A DNA stretch of 64,000 nt from Incurvaria masculella (lineage: Eukaryota; Arthropoda; Insecta; Lepidoptera; Incurvariidae). The notes beneath the pieces were generated by a model. The model saw nothing but the letters and a program-made list of their open reading frames with translations. It was not told where the DNA came from and did not search any database. Location: NCBI GenBank assembly GCA_946894095.1, contig OX335657.1, positions 18,104,001-18,168,000 of the forward strand, given 5' to 3'. Position 1 is the first letter of the stretch. The number at the start of each line of letters is the position of its first letter. Shown here piece by piece: positions 11,966 to 23,411 of the stretch. Position numbers and translations under genes: made by a program.

Positions 11966-12225
11966 TAGTTATCGCTCTTATATAGTTACATTCACAGATT
12001 CGAGCGACACTCCTATGTATTGTTACGTCATGTGCCCTTGAAAATACTCGTTTTTTATCGAAACGTGTATTTTTCGCTTAAAGGTCATCTGTAATCACAA
12101 TAATAATATTTGTGAATATAACAATTCTGTGTGTAAGACCAAAAAGTGTCAGTTCAATGTAAATGAAAACTCCCAGATGCAATATTTGAATAGTTTCAAT
12201 CTGGAATAAATTCAAGTACCGCCCA
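11966..12225. other. No gene seen
   Basis: AT-rich, nothing recognised. Confidence 0.4.
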
Positions 12226-12469
12226 GGGGGTCCATTCAGGGTAAGAGTGAGTTCGAATTCGTCACTAAATATCAACTCACTTTTTTAAATAGTCAATGTT
12301 TCCACACTCACTCACAGTCATTACAGTTAGGTAAAAATCTAGTCTGTCCCGTAAATACGTTGGAAGTATAAATAACGGTTCCGATATTTTAATAATAATA
12401 TATTTCCCAGCTATTTTTAGGTTAACTCACTCCCGAACTCGAACTCACTCTTTCCCTGAATGGACCCCC
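12226..12469. mobile_element. 244-bp MITE, family H copy 2
   Basis: GGGGGTCCATTCAGGGTAAG at the left, inverse at the right (CTGAATGGACCCCC); same length and sequence as copy 1 apart from point changes. Confidence 0.8.
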
Positions 12470-12474
12470 AGGTA

Positions 12475-13430
12475 GGCCCAGGGGTACCCATGTAACACTT
12501 GATAATTTTAAATCACAGCCTCACTAATTATATTGTTGTTGTTATCTACTCACAATAGCCTTCAAAAGAAAAAGGAAATGATTTGAAAATAGTTTGAAGA
12601 CATCATCAGAATCTGATTGTTTCTAACGGAAGGCCATTTCGCCTCGATTTTTAGTTTCGATGTGACTAGGTACCTATTCAAAGTGGTCACAAAAAATAAG
12701 CATCGAGGTTTGAAACTAGCATTTTGACTCGGGTAATGTTTTAATTGAATACAGTATGTTGTCCATTCTTCCAACCTTTTAACAACATGCAAATTATCAA
12801 ATACACAATTGCTATACAAAGTCAGCTGTGTATTACTATTCAGAACATTTCTGTAGTCTCTGTCATTTCTGGTTTAACTTACGAGAAATAATTTAATAAA
12901 ATAGCGTACGAAAGCCTAATAAACCTAACCACCTTAGCACACCTCTATCACTCGATTGCATAATTTAAATGAATAAACAGATGAGTATTATTTTTAATAT
13001 GAATGACATGAATAAGGGAAAACCACAACAACATTTTACACCTATTTGCTTTAGAAACCCGAAAAACCTGGGTAAATGTTAACTTTAATTCTTCAAATTG
13101 TATCATTCTAAATGATAGTCACTGGCAATGCTCCATACACGAACAATAAATGCATCACGTCTGCTTTGCGCAACCGTGACTCACGCCTCGGAATAACTGT
13201 TTCTTATTTTGAAAGGATAGGAAAAAATCTTATTTCACGTTACTCATCCAATAGTAAGTCTGTTTTATAAACAGCTCATAAAACAAATAATACTGTTCAT
13301 ACAATTTTACAACATTGTGTTTCGACACTAAAGAACATAACTGTCGCACGCAGTTACCGTATTCACTTACACGTCTACAGAGAGATAGGTGGTCCGGTAA
13401 GTGTTATACATAGCAAGCGAGGTCTTAAAA
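12475..13430. other. No gene seen
   Basis: AT-rich stretch downstream (on the minus strand) of the CRAL-TRIO gene. No repeat family recognised. Confidence 0.4.
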
Positions 13431-13786
13431 TTATTATTAATCGCGTTGCCAGGCTGAGAACCTGCTCCCGCCCCGTCTCGGACCGACGACACCGAAACGA
13501 GACCGCACCAAACCGGTACGCGACCGCCGCAGCCCTCGACAACGAGTTTTTAATAAATAAAACAGTAACCTATCGGCCAAATAAGTTACACGGACACAAT
13601 TAAATGCACATTCTACCGTCCCGTGGCGCAGTCTTTGTTCCAACAACCGCGACGTCTAGAGAGATGCACGCAATATCACATCGCCGAGCGGACGGGCTCG
13701 GCGCTCCACATTCACAACTTCGATAAAGATCGGCCGAGCCGAGCGGAACGCGTCGCACCCGGCTGCCTCCGCGCACGCACACACGC

Positions 13787-14761
13787 TCAGTCCTTGTCGC
13801 GCAGCAACTCCGACTTGGCGCCCTTCTCGCCGCCGTTGGAGAGCTTGTAGCCCTTGTCCACCTTGGCGGAGGGCGGGTCGTCGTCGCGGCGCGGCGGCGC
13901 GGGCGCCGGCGCCGCCGAGCACCGGCGCACCGGGTCCACGTCCTCGGAGCGCCCGAACTCGCGCAGCCAGCCCTGCGGGTTGTACGAGGGCGCCTCGCCG
14001 CCGAGCTCCGCCGGCAGGATGTCCCTCGGCAGCGCGTCGTGCAGCGTCGACAGGTTGTTGCCGTGCACGACGATCCTCTCGCGCGTCTTCGCCCGCAGGT
14101 ACGGCTTTATCACCGCGAGCGCCGTCTCCACGTACCACGGCTGCCCGATGAAGTGGATGCTCTTGAAGCGCACCGGCAGGCAGTCCTGCAGCCCGTCGAT
14201 CATGAGCTTGAGCAGCTTCGGCTGCAGGCTGCACGACTGGCGGAAGGTGAACTCGCTCCAGTCGACGGCGACGACGTAGCCGTTCGCCTGGTTCTGCACG
14301 TCGTCGAGCGTCCGCTCGAGCGTGAGGAGGAGCGCGCGGTAGACGGCGAGCAGGGGGCACGCGGCCGGGCACCAGTTGTTGGCGAAGAGCACGAGCACGG
14401 TGCGGCCGCGGCGGTCGCGCTGCTGCAGCACGCCGGGCAGCCCGTCGGAGAGCGCGCGCAGCACGCCGCCGTCGGCCGGCGCCCACAGCTCGGGGTGCGC
14501 GCGCCGGTACGAGTAGTAGGCGACGAGCAGCTGGAAGCTCTGCGGCACGTCGTGCTTGCGCGCGTAGAGGAAGCGGCGCAGGAACGCGTCGTCCTGGCAG
14601 CGGCTCTTGTCGCGGAGCGCGAGGTTGAGGCTCGCGTCGACCGCCTCGCGGAGCGCGTGCAGCGCCCGCTGCCGGTCGCAGTCGGACTTCCGCTTGGGCT
14701 GCTCGCAGCGCAGCTCGCTCTGGATGTGCAGCCGCCAGTCGAACTCGGCGTACTCGTTCAT
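13787..14761 (-). CDS. CRAL-TRIO domain protein, clavesin-like
   Basis: A 324-aa ORF in one GC-rich block. Residues 58-71 (DDAFLRRFLYARKHD) match the CRAL-TRIO N-terminal helix region. The lipid-binding CRAL-TRIO domain spans about 95-256, with VDWSEFTF (167-173), IHFIGQPWY (202-210), HGNNLSTLH (233-241) and ILPAELGG (248-255). These blocks and the length are typical of clavesins (neuron-enriched phosphoinositide-binding proteins of the late endosomal pathway, 327-354 aa in human) and related insect CRAL-TRIO proteins. The C-terminal 60 residues are proline- and charge-rich and not conserved. The coding region has no intron and very high GC at third positions, unlike the flanks. The start ATG follows a CGCAG that could be a splice acceptor (near 14782), so a 5' untranslated exon is possible. 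Function beyond lipid or phosphoinositide binding is inferred from the family. Confidence 0.85.
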   Translation of the reverse strand: MNEYAEFDWRLHIQSELRCEQPKRKSDCDRQRALHALREAVDASLNLALRDKSRCQDDAFLRRFLYARKHDVPQSFQLLVAYYSYRRAHPELWAPADGGVLRALSDGLPGVLQQRDRRGRTVLVLFANNWCPAACPLLAVYRALLLTLERTLDDVQNQANGYVVAVDWSEFTFRQSCSLQPKLLKLMIDGLQDCLPVRFKSIHFIGQPWYVETALAVIKPYLRAKTRERIVVHGNNLSTLHDALPRDILPAELGGEAPSYNPQGWLREFGRSEDVDPVRRCSAAPAPAPPRRDDDPPSAKVDKGYKLSNGGEKGAKSELLRDKD

Positions 14762-15227
14762 GGTCGGGTCGACGGCCGGCTGCGGCGTGAGTCATGCGGC
14801 CCCTTTCACTTTTGGAGCGCCGGCGGGCGCGCGGGGGTCGGCGGGGGACGCGAGGGTGCGCGCGGCTGCCGCGGCGTGTGGAGGTCGACTGGCGTCGGCG
14901 ACTCCGCGAGCTGCGTGCGCGCCGCTGTCCGTTCATTAAACCACATCGTGCCGCGTTTACACGGCGCCGACTCGACTCGCGGCGCACTCGATCAACAATA
15001 GTGTCCGGAGTGTGTCCCTTACGATATCGATTGTGGTGAAATCCTTTCGGTGCGATAAATTCGTAGGTGTCGCTACTAATCTTGATGGATAGGAAATGAT
15101 AACGAATGGGCACATGATAAACAATGAAACTGATAACAGTGAGTGCGATAACAAAACGACAATCGATATTGCAATGTCTGGCAGTTAAGAAAGTCAGCCT
15201 TATATTAAAAAGGTTGTTTGATATCTT

Positions 15228-15630
15228 GTTTTTTTTTTATGCGACCTGACATGGATGGCTAATACCACACAACTACCGTTATGATATTAGCCCAATACAC
15301 CACATTCCCGAAGGAATTAGGTGCCATGCCAGGACCTTCCCTTTATGAGCACGGCTACATTTAACTGGATGGAAAACACGGACAATTTTTCATTGCCGCT
15401 TCGACCATCTTTTCATCCAATGCGATGGTACCAACCCGGGCGGGCTTAAACCCTACCACCTAGTAGGGGAAGGGGACCTACAGTTTTACATGGATTCCGA
15501 ACCATGGAGCAGCTCGCATTCGTGACGAAATGCACTTATCGAACTCTGAAAGAGAAAGACAGTGGTGCAAGTTGGTATTGAACCCGGGCCTCTGGTACGC
15601 TAGGCCAGTCCCCGCGCCACTAGGCTACGA
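15228..15630 (-). mobile_element. Full-length tRNA-headed SINE
   Basis: Minus strand: tRNA-like head with A box TAGCCTAGTGGCG and B box GGTTCAATACC, body, and A-tail (T-run at 15229-15238 on plus). About 400 bp. Closest relatives are the copies at 40919 and 45110. Confidence 0.85.
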
Positions 15631-16195
15631 GCCGCTCAAATGCAAATGTTTGTTTGTTTATATAAAACGTATTTTCCAGCTTCCCTGAGTACCTCGCATA
15701 AATTGAATTATTTGAACAGTCACTATGTTCAGGATTATTTGTATTATCCGTATGTCCAAATGACACACTGATCTTAATATTTTATTTAGTTATTTAGTAA
15801 TAGGTTCACAAACAGAGTAGTACACAAGATACACTGGGATACACAAACGTCGTTTAAAAAAATTGATCAAGATATCACTAAAACCTCTTTAAGTACCTAA
15901 CATGAAAGAAGCTGTCTGCTGATTATGCGTAAAGGGCACATATTTAGCCCCCATTCAAAAGACATCAACGTTCGGTTCACAGGAAACCACACCCCCTGCT
16001 GACAAAACTTTATTTCCAATTGTGAAAATTTCCAACTACATAGAAATTATTCCAAATAGATTTATATAAATATTCTTGCATTATAATATAGCGTTATATA
16101 TAAGCCTGATTAATATTAACTTCACTTTGGTACCATATTTGAATACAGTTTAAACATCAGATTCAATGGCACGAAGTCAAGTAACTGGTTCGCTG
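15631..16195. other. No gene seen
   Basis: AT-rich, upstream of the CRAL-TRIO gene on the minus strand. If a 5' untranslated exon exists at 16223-16400, this is part of its intron. Confidence 0.4.
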
Positions 16196-16222
16196 TAAGT
16201 GCGACCTAACTTGGATACTTAC

Positions 16223-16400
16223 GTAGAAGCCACGTTTATAAATAAAAGCCTGAAGGTTGTGCAGAGGCGGCAACCGTACACCGGCCGATTGGATTCGATC
16301 GCCGCGATCGAGTTACGCCGAGCGAGTGAGACAGCACTGCACTATCAGCGCAGGAGCGGCTCCTCGCTCGGTCAGTGCGAAATATAACGATTGAGAGGCT
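16223..16400 (-). promoter_or_regulatory. Candidate 5' untranslated exon or promoter of the CRAL-TRIO gene
   Basis: A GC- and CpG-rich island in AT-rich surroundings. On the minus strand it ends with a good donor, CTAC followed by GTAAGTAT (16222-16215). A second donor-like GTAAGT lies at 16526-16521. The next downstream coding sequence on this strand is the CRAL-TRIO ORF. No conserved protein is encoded. This is inference from composition and one splice signal. Confidence 0.25.
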
Positions 16401-16606
16401 CGGAAACACGCCGGTCATGTTGTCGGCCGCCGAAATACGAATCGACTCATCGGTTGTTTTATTAGGTCGAGTACACTGGCACTAGAAAATGTGACTTGAT
16501 GCGATGTGACCCTACCGCGAACTTACTTGCGGTTTTCCGGGTTCAAGGAAGGTGGACGCAGATGAAGTCGGTGGTTTTGTTTTGATAGACTAGGCCTGGT
16601 TTTCAC

Positions 16607-17420
16607 CAAGTGCTGATTTATTTTATTTGACACTTAAGGTGGCCCAACCCGGCGGGCCTAACTCATTTGCGGGCACGGTACAAAACCCTGCTGTTGCGCT
16701 CTGGGACCTTCTCTGTTTCAAAGAATAAGACAGGCTCCGTGATGAGGAAGATGCAACCTGTCCACAAAAAAGACAATGTGCATAGTGTATGATTTGGTAA
16801 GATTTACGAAAATTTTAATTTCAAAACAACTTATAGCTAAAAGTAAACCACGACCGGTGTAGTCATAAATCTAACAAAAACCAAATAGATTATAAATCTT
16901 GATTAAATAAGCTATGTCTGATGACTAATCTTTTTAAGATGTTCTTACTTTATCATTGCGTAATCCACCTCCAAAGTTATTGTATAAAACGCGCGAAAAA
17001 TTCGAACTTTCGGACGTTATAACTTTGAAACCAAACACGATTTTACAATGCCAATGGTCATCAGACATCTAGTTCGATCAAATAAAGCAATTTTGAGCAA
17101 CATTTTGGATCTCTGACAAGAAATATGGGCGTGATCTTCTTTCCCCTTTTGTATGGGGAGATGAGCGGGATGGGCCACCTTAAAGGGCCTTTATTACTAA
17201 AGTGCTCATTATCTTGTACAGGTATTGATTCCAGGCTGCTAAGAAAGGCCCTTAATATGTGGCGATTAAGCTAATACCAGTAGGTGAAAAAGTGCTGATT
17301 TATTTTAATCGACACTTAAAGGGCTTTTATTACGAAAGTGCTGATTTTTAATGCACTGGCATTGATTGAGAGATGGTAAGAAATACCCTTTAATGTGAAC
17401 ATTAAGCTAATCAGTACTTG
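16607..17420 (+). repeat. Tandem duplication of a short repeat, first unit split by a MITE
   Basis: Unit 1 (16607-16637 plus 17180-17287) and unit 2 (about 17288-17420) share AAGTGCTGATTTATTTTA, GACACTTAA and AGGGC-TTTATTAC blocks in the same order. Unit 1 carries the 16638-17179 MITE at its TTAA; unit 2 has the intact TTAA at 17316-17319. A third related piece is at 18424-18505. Confidence 0.7.
16638..17179 (+). mobile_element. TTAA MITE, family E copy 3 (complete)
   Basis: 542 bp, GGTGGCCCAACCCGGCGGG at the left and GATGGGCCACC at the right, with TTAA on both sides (16634-16637 and 17180-17183). Comparison with the empty site at 17316-17319 in the neighbouring duplicate shows directly that TTAA is the duplicated target. 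Confidence 0.85.
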
Positions 17421-17600
17421 GTGTAAGAGACCCTTTATACTTAATAAACACTTCTAAATGTGAACATCTCGATTTTTGTTTTTGTTTATTATCTTCCATA
17501 CTTAATCTTTTTCGACAATTTCGATGCAGAAATTTAAACTTATGATGGGTGGCCACCCATTTCTATTCGTTTTCCAAGTAAAACTAAAACCCATTCATCA

Positions 17601-17808
17601 CTTGCTAGGTGTTAGGGCCGGGTTTGTACCAACGTATTGAATAAACTGTGGTCGAAGAGGGAGTTTGCCATCCAGAAAGTAGCTGTGCTATATAAGGAAG
17701 GTTCTGACATGCCACATGGTTAATATGTGTTGTTTGGGCTATTATTGTAATATGTACTAATATTGTGATAGTTGTGTGGTATCCATAGGATAGTGGCAAA
17801 AAAAAAAT
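17601..17808 (+). mobile_element. Degenerate SINE body fragment
   Basis: Plus-strand remnants of the SINE body (CTAGGTGTTAGGGCC, GGTTTGTACCAAC, GGAAGGTTCTGACATG) ending in an A-run at about 17799-17807. Head missing. Confidence 0.5.
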
Positions 17809-17809
17809 C

Positions 17810-18420
17810 AAAGACATATCGAATTAAGGTCAAATTACATTACAAAACGAAAACGCAATGCTGAAAAGTTTTTTTTTTTCTTATATTTGGGTCCATAGCA
17901 AATTCGTGTCTATTTTTTAACAGTATAAGTTGGCCTGTGTTATGAGGATTCTTTGCATGAATCATACGTTTGGTGAGTAAGATATATTCGTTAAAGTATG
18001 TATTCAGGTCAGCGTCTATAGAAAAGTGAGCACAGTCATGCAGAGTCACCGACTTAATAAATTAAGAAAAATGGTTTTCGTGTTTGGATGGAAATGTCTG
18101 GGACAATGTGAACTAAAAAACGGAAAGCCAATTTGTGCATATAAAAGGTAGGTACAGCACAACTTGACAAACATTTTAAAAGTGGTAATTATTACGTTGT
18201 GGATTGATGTCATAATTTTATTGGAAAAGTTATTAAAAAAATACATTTAATTCGAAGATCGCAGGCTTTTATGCTGCTTTAGATAAATATCTTCTATACG
18301 AATTCGGTCATTACGAAAAAAAATAGAAAAATAGCTTAACTTCAAAATGACTGCATATACAATTAAGAAAAATATGAAAATTTAATAACAGAAATATTTA
18401 ACTAACCCAATAAATGAAAA
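17810..18420. other. No gene seen
   Basis: AT-rich; no recognised repeat or exon. Confidence 0.4.
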
Positions 18421-18787
18421 CTTAAGGGCCTTTATTACTAAATTGCTGATTATACAAGATATATGATTATAAAAGTATCGTTTGCGAGATGGTAAGAAAG
18501 GCCCAAAGGAAATTAATAAAATAAGATACATTCGAACTAACAATTTATTAATTGGATAAACCATATTTGTTTCGAACTTACAAGATGTTGGGGCCTAAAA
18601 TTGAAACATTATCTAAAAGTTTACATTCACTTAAGTTCGTAGACTTTGCGCCAACTCTGGCTAAAAGGAATTTTGAATCAAGGACATAATTTACTACCTA
18701 TAACTAATCCAGTGAGTTTCTGCAAGAAGTGGCGAAGTATTTTTAGATGCATCGAGTCCGCAGCGCATCGCAGCGACAAGAACTAGT

Positions 18788-19343
18788 ATTCCGGGAGGTC
18801 ACGACATTTTTGGTCACGATAAGGTAAATGGCTGATTCTGGGTTCTCATGTTAGAGACCAACCCTCTGATGCTAAATATGTCGGTCTGCCCGTTCCAAGT
18901 GGTTGCGTTTTCTAGATTGGCTATATAAAATAGATGCTGGTATGTACCTGCTGATGAATATACTGATTATCTGGAAACATTGATACCTATTAATTATACA
19001 ACAATAACCAGACGGTTACTTAATACTTAAATATACCTAAAGTTATATCTGTAACCTAAATAGCCTATAACTACTAAATGCAACCAAAGATTTGTTCAGT
19101 TTTTGTATTGCTAAGCAAGTATGTACTGATACTTTCATGCTTCGTCATTTGCATCCATTTACCTTATCATATGTATTTTTTGTCACCATAACTACTTTTT
19201 CAGGCGACTTATCTACGTAACGCAACCACTAGGAACAGGCAGACTGACACATTTAGCTTCAGAGGGTTTCACTTTATCCCGTGAACCCAGTTTCAGCCAT
19301 TTACGTTATCGTTACCATTTTTGTCGCGACCTCCTAGTCTATA
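18788..19343. mobile_element. Long-TIR element, family D copy 1
   Basis: About 555 bp. The left arm (18795-18930) and right arm (19207-19336) are imperfect reverse complements (GGTCACGACATTTTTGGTCA against its inverse near 19310-19336; GTGGTTGCGT internally). It encodes nothing. A second copy at 46888 carries a SINE insertion; this copy holds the empty site. Confidence 0.75.
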
Positions 19344-19349
19344 GTTGTT

Positions 19350-19570
19350 CTACCTCCCACACATCGACTCTTGGTAGCTCCTGTGGCCAATTACAATGGG
19401 TTATGATTAGACATATTAGACGGTGTGCCTCCGTGTGGAAATTAGGCATAGCTCATTATCCCTGCAGGCTGTATTTACTTAGTTGAGGAAATGTAGTTGG
19501 AAACCAAACATAATTAAAATCCGGGACGTGTCGTGGAACATCCAGTACGAACGTTGTTCCTTTCTCTATA
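19350..19570. other. No gene seen
   Basis: Unremarkable sequence between repeats. Confidence 0.4.
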
Positions 19571-19574
19571 GGTA

Positions 19575-19856
19575 TAGAGGCTAGAGGACTTGCCTTTCAT
19601 CCGAGAGGTCTAGGTTCAAATCCTCGCCCGATCATGCTTTCTTTCTCTTTCTGAGATGGATAAGTCCATTTCGTTACGAGTTATGAGCTGTTTCATGGTT
19701 CGGAACCCATGTAAAACTGTAGGTCCCCAAGGTAGGGTTAAGCCCGCCCGGGTTGGTACCACCGCATTGGATGAAACTATTGTTGAAGCGGCAATGAAAA
19801 ATTGTCCGTGTTTTCCATTCAGTTCAATGTAGCCCTGTTCATATAGGGAAGGTCAT
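19575..19856 (+). mobile_element. tRNA-headed SINE, 3' truncated
   Basis: Head with B box GGTTCAAATCC near 19612, then body blocks to GGGAAGGTC near 19845, where similarity stops before the usual tail. Confidence 0.7.
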
Positions 19857-20445
19857 ACATACCCCCTAAACCTGCTTTCACAGCCTGTCCCACCTGCCTG
19901 ATATTGCAAAAATCAAAACATGAGCTATTATTAATCATGATACTCGTACTGTAGCAGCAACGAGACCTGTTGGCTAGTTTTCCATCACGGTTTGCAATTG
20001 TTGACAATACAGATCTGCCTTAATCGTCTGGCCAGATCATAGGAAGCTGTAATGGACAGGTGTCCATCAGACACTGGTCCATCAGATCCTCACCAGTACC
20101 TTTTTTTTCTGGGTCAACTTACGCTTAGGGCAGGATTTGGCCGGTTCTCCTGGGTTCAACCATTGTGATGAGCATTTCCGATTATTGTACTGTATCCAAA
20201 CTTTTTCACTTTCCAATTTCTTTCAAATAAATTAAAATTGTTTCATCACTCACACAGAAGCCCGTCGCTAACTCAGGTTGGCGATACATTTTCTTCCACG
20301 ATCACTTCTAATTCTTCATTGTCAACTAGGGTCTCTGGCCCTCCAATAGGATTTTTCTGAAGGTTAAAATTTCCAGAACCCAAATTTGTACCATGTTTTC
20401 TTTCATAGTAGCTTCCCCATAAATCCTTTGAGCAGTTTCTCCAGC
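19857..20445. other. No gene seen
   Basis: No conserved ORF or repeat recognised. Confidence 0.4.
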
Positions 20446-20449
20446 ACTG

Positions 20450-20840
20450 GTTTTTTTTTTTTTTTTATGTGACTGGACATGGATGGCTAATACCACAAGT
20501 TCTGTCATGGTATTAGCCTAATACACCACATGGGAACTAGGTGCCATGCCAGGACCTTCCTTATATTGCACGGCTACATTGAACTGGATGGAAAACACGG
20601 ACAATTTTCATTGCCGCTTCGACCATCGTTCATCCAATGCGATGGTACCAACCCGGGCGGGATAAACCCTACCACCTAGTAAGTAAGGCAGGGGACCTAC
20701 AGCTTAACGTGGAATCCGAACCACGGCCAGCCTCTCTCAACGGTCTAATGGTCACCCATCCAAGACCAGACCGGACCCTACGTTGCTTAACTTCGGAGAG
20801 CGATCGCCGAAGTCTCGCGCCACTGGGCTCACTGAGGCTG
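20450..20840 (-). mobile_element. SINE with 5S rRNA-like head, near full length
   Basis: T-run at 20452-20466 (A-tail), body, then at about 20750-20840 a minus-strand 5S-like head with TCCGAAGTTAAGCAACG and CTTGGATGGGTGACC. Outside the 5S part is CCCAGTGGCGCG, resembling a tRNA A box. Best-preserved 5S-headed copy in the window. Confidence 0.85.
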
Positions 20841-21299
20841 ACAACTGGTGACACGGTAAAACTCGTGTTCGTAAATAATGCGACCCTACATGTTGGAAAC
20901 ACATGGAATGCTGCAGAATCCTGTTGGGACCTGTGTGTAGTTGGATGACCGTTTTTATGCAAATTGCCTGATCCAGTTTGGTCACTAGATGACTCACGCC
21001 ACGCTTTAACTTTATATCTCAGCCATCGCACCATCCTTGTATCGCAGAATTAGTATCTATACTCACATATACTAACACTATAATCTTGATAAATGTTGTA
21101 AGCGCACTAAGCAGACATTTCATATTACTTAACGTATTATATTCGTTTGACTAAATTACATTACATTACAAAATTTAAAATTTCGTCATGTGAATTTATA
21201 CAATGACTCCAAAATAATATTTAAACAAAATATATGAAAGTCATGAAGATATAAAAGTGAAATAATTTAAATTAGGTACCCATTTTATACTTCATTTTC

Positions 21300-21665
21300 A
21301 TTGAGTACTTATTTGTTATTGTTTTTTTTTCTTTTAATCACGGTAACTATCATGTAGGTACTCGCTTAATAAAAAAAAACTATATACTTATAATTTATCT
21401 TTAATGATTTAATTTGAGAATATTGTCACGTACTTTCAAACACACAAAACCTTACACATCCTCACACAACACACACACCCTCACAGATACACACACACCC
21501 TTACACACCCTTAAAAATACTCTGCACTATTTCGGATTTTTATGTTGAAAACTATTAATTGGCATTATGATTAGTGTTTGAAACCTGTTTTGTATTAGTT
21601 TTAAGCTGTTAGTTTTCCAAATAAATACATAAATAAATAAATAAATAAATAAATAAATACATAAA
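21300..21665 (+). mobile_element. Probable 3' UTR and tail of a non-LTR element
   Basis: CA-rich stretch (21436-21512), then AT-rich sequence ending CCAAATAAATAC and about eight AAAT units (21620-21663). The layout fits a retrotransposed 3' UTR with an A-rich tandem tail. No coding part visible. Confidence 0.45.
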
Positions 21666-21669
21666 TTCA

Positions 21670-22262
21670 CTGATTATCTTGCATCACTTATAATAAACTT
21701 TTTGTTTCATATTTATCTACATCTAATGTTAATAATGCTGTTTCCAATACCAGGAAGGGAATGCACTCATGCACTGATTATTTCAGTGAATAACATAAAC
21801 TTAAATTGGATACATGAAAGACCTCTGACCTTTCAACACGCCTCACTTTACTTTGCAATTTGGTAAATCATAAAAAATAATGAATTCACTCATGATACAA
21901 ATTTAAAGTATTTCTCATTCGTCGAGTCCGATTTCAACAAGCTTTTTCAATATCAATACCTTTTTTTGAGTCTTGCCTCTAGGTTTAATATCGATTTTGA
22001 TGGCAAATGGGAAATTACTGACTTTAGCATCACTTCGCATCTCTTCCTCAACACTGTCTCGAATGCGGCGTGTCAATTCAAAAGAATGTTACACCAAGTC
22101 ATCTAACATTTTCTGAGTTTCTTTTGCCTTCTATTTAATAGTATTGTGCTAAGGTCTAGTAGATTTAACTATTACTATGACTAAAGATATGAATAACGAT
22201 TTTTTTAAATACATGAGATGTAATAAAATTGAGCAACACAATTTTTACAAAGTAATTAACCA
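21670..22262. other. No gene seen
   Basis: AT-rich, nothing recognised. Confidence 0.4.
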
Positions 22263-22266
22263 AAAG

Positions 22267-22573
22267 CCGGCCAAGTGCGAGTCGGACTCGTACACGAAAG
22301 GTTCCGTACAATCGTAAAAGATTTACCCCAAAAAATAAACGTTTTTTGTATGGGTTCCCCTCTGTAATTTTTATTATTTTATAATTTTACCTATTTGTAG
22401 TTATAGCGGCAAAATAAATACATAATCTGTGAAAATTTCCTGTTACGGTTCATGAGAAACAGCCCTGTGACAGACGGACGGACGGACGGACGGATGGACG
22501 GACGGACGGACGGACAGCGGAGGGTTAGTAATAGGGTTCCGTTTTCACCCTTTGGGTACGGAATCCTAAAAAT
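22267..22573 (+). mobile_element. Family A interspersed repeat
   Basis: CCGGCCAAGTGCGAGTCGG at the left, CGGA microsatellite at 22474-22517, hairpin GGGTTCCG...CGGAATCC at the right. Confidence 0.75.
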
Positions 22574-22579
22574 TAACAA

Positions 22580-23060
22580 AAAATATTAAAATGAAATTGA
22601 ACTATATAAAAATCTCCTCTAATGTTGATTCTAAGTTTTGCCGAAAACTGCCCAAAACGCTTGCTAAATAGCAAGTGTTATTCGTTGTCGAAGATTTTTT
22701 TGTCTCCGCGGATGATTAAAATAATTGAAAGCCTAAAATATGTACCAAATTGTGGACTTTGTTGCTCCAAGAGCCTAGGGTTTCGACAGAGAAAGCAATC
22801 AATTCGTAGCCAAGGCTTATGGTCGCGTACTTCAGGAAATTTTAGATGATATAGATGACTATCGCCCATCCCACATGTGACGTCCCACACCATTGCCTTA
22901 CCCTTAGACCATGGAATGAGCGTCATCCCATCTGGCCTTGTCCCATCATCTCAAGCCCCATTGGTTCGAGTATAGAAGGAATGATGGCTAGAGCTTGCTT
23001 AGAGCTCTTTTAATAATGTTGTTGAGCTCAAAATGACGAGAAACCATATCGGTACATTGA
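22580..23060. other. No gene seen
   Basis: A 75-codon plus ORF (22622-22849) has no recognisable motif and is not GC-rich like the real exons. Confidence 0.4.
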
Positions 23061-23071
23061 CGACAACTAAG

Positions 23072-23408
23072 GCTGAGATAAATCGTCGTAACAGAAACTA
23101 AGACTAACGAAAAGTAATACTTTGTGACGTCATTTTGCATGACTTTGGGGATTCGTTCGTACAAAATGTGTCAAAGTGACGTAACAAAGGAGTGCTTTCC
23201 GTTAGTCTTAGGCTGAGATAAATAGTCGTAACAGAAACTAAGACTAACGAAAAGTAGTACTTTGTGACGTAATTTCGGCACATTTTTTATGGACGAGATC
23301 GCAAAGTAATGCAAAGTGGCGTCACAAAGTACTACTTTTCGTTAGTCTTAGTTTCTGTTACCACTATTTACCTCAGCCTTAGTTTCTGTTACGACTATTT
23401 ATCTCAGC
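23072..23408. mobile_element. Palindromic MITE, family G copy 2, containing copy 3
   Basis: Outer element (23072-23210 plus 23379-23408) is flanked by TAA on both sides. Its right arm is interrupted by a second copy of the same element. Confidence 0.8.
23211..23378. mobile_element. Palindromic MITE, family G copy 3 (self-insertion)
   Basis: 168 bp, bounded by GGCTGAG and CTCAGCC. It sits in the right arm of copy 2 with TTA duplicated at the junctions; intact arms elsewhere show a single TTA there. Confidence 0.8.
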
Positions 23409-23411
23409 CTA

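Noticed and set aside
14039..15001. 320-codon plus-strand ORF antisense to the CRAL-TRIO gene
   Set aside because: Open only because high GC removes stop codons; no recognisable motif.
13656..15113. 485-codon minus-strand ORF overlapping the CRAL-TRIO gene
   Set aside because: It is another frame of the same GC-rich sequence, Arg/Ala/Pro-rich without domains. The 13787-14761 frame carries the conserved CRAL-TRIO motifs.
11771..20948. ORFs with the repeated peptide start MRWYQPGRDKPYHLVSK (11771 and 20637)
   Set aside because: They are translations of the SINE body; similarity between them is nucleotide repeat homology, not a gene family.
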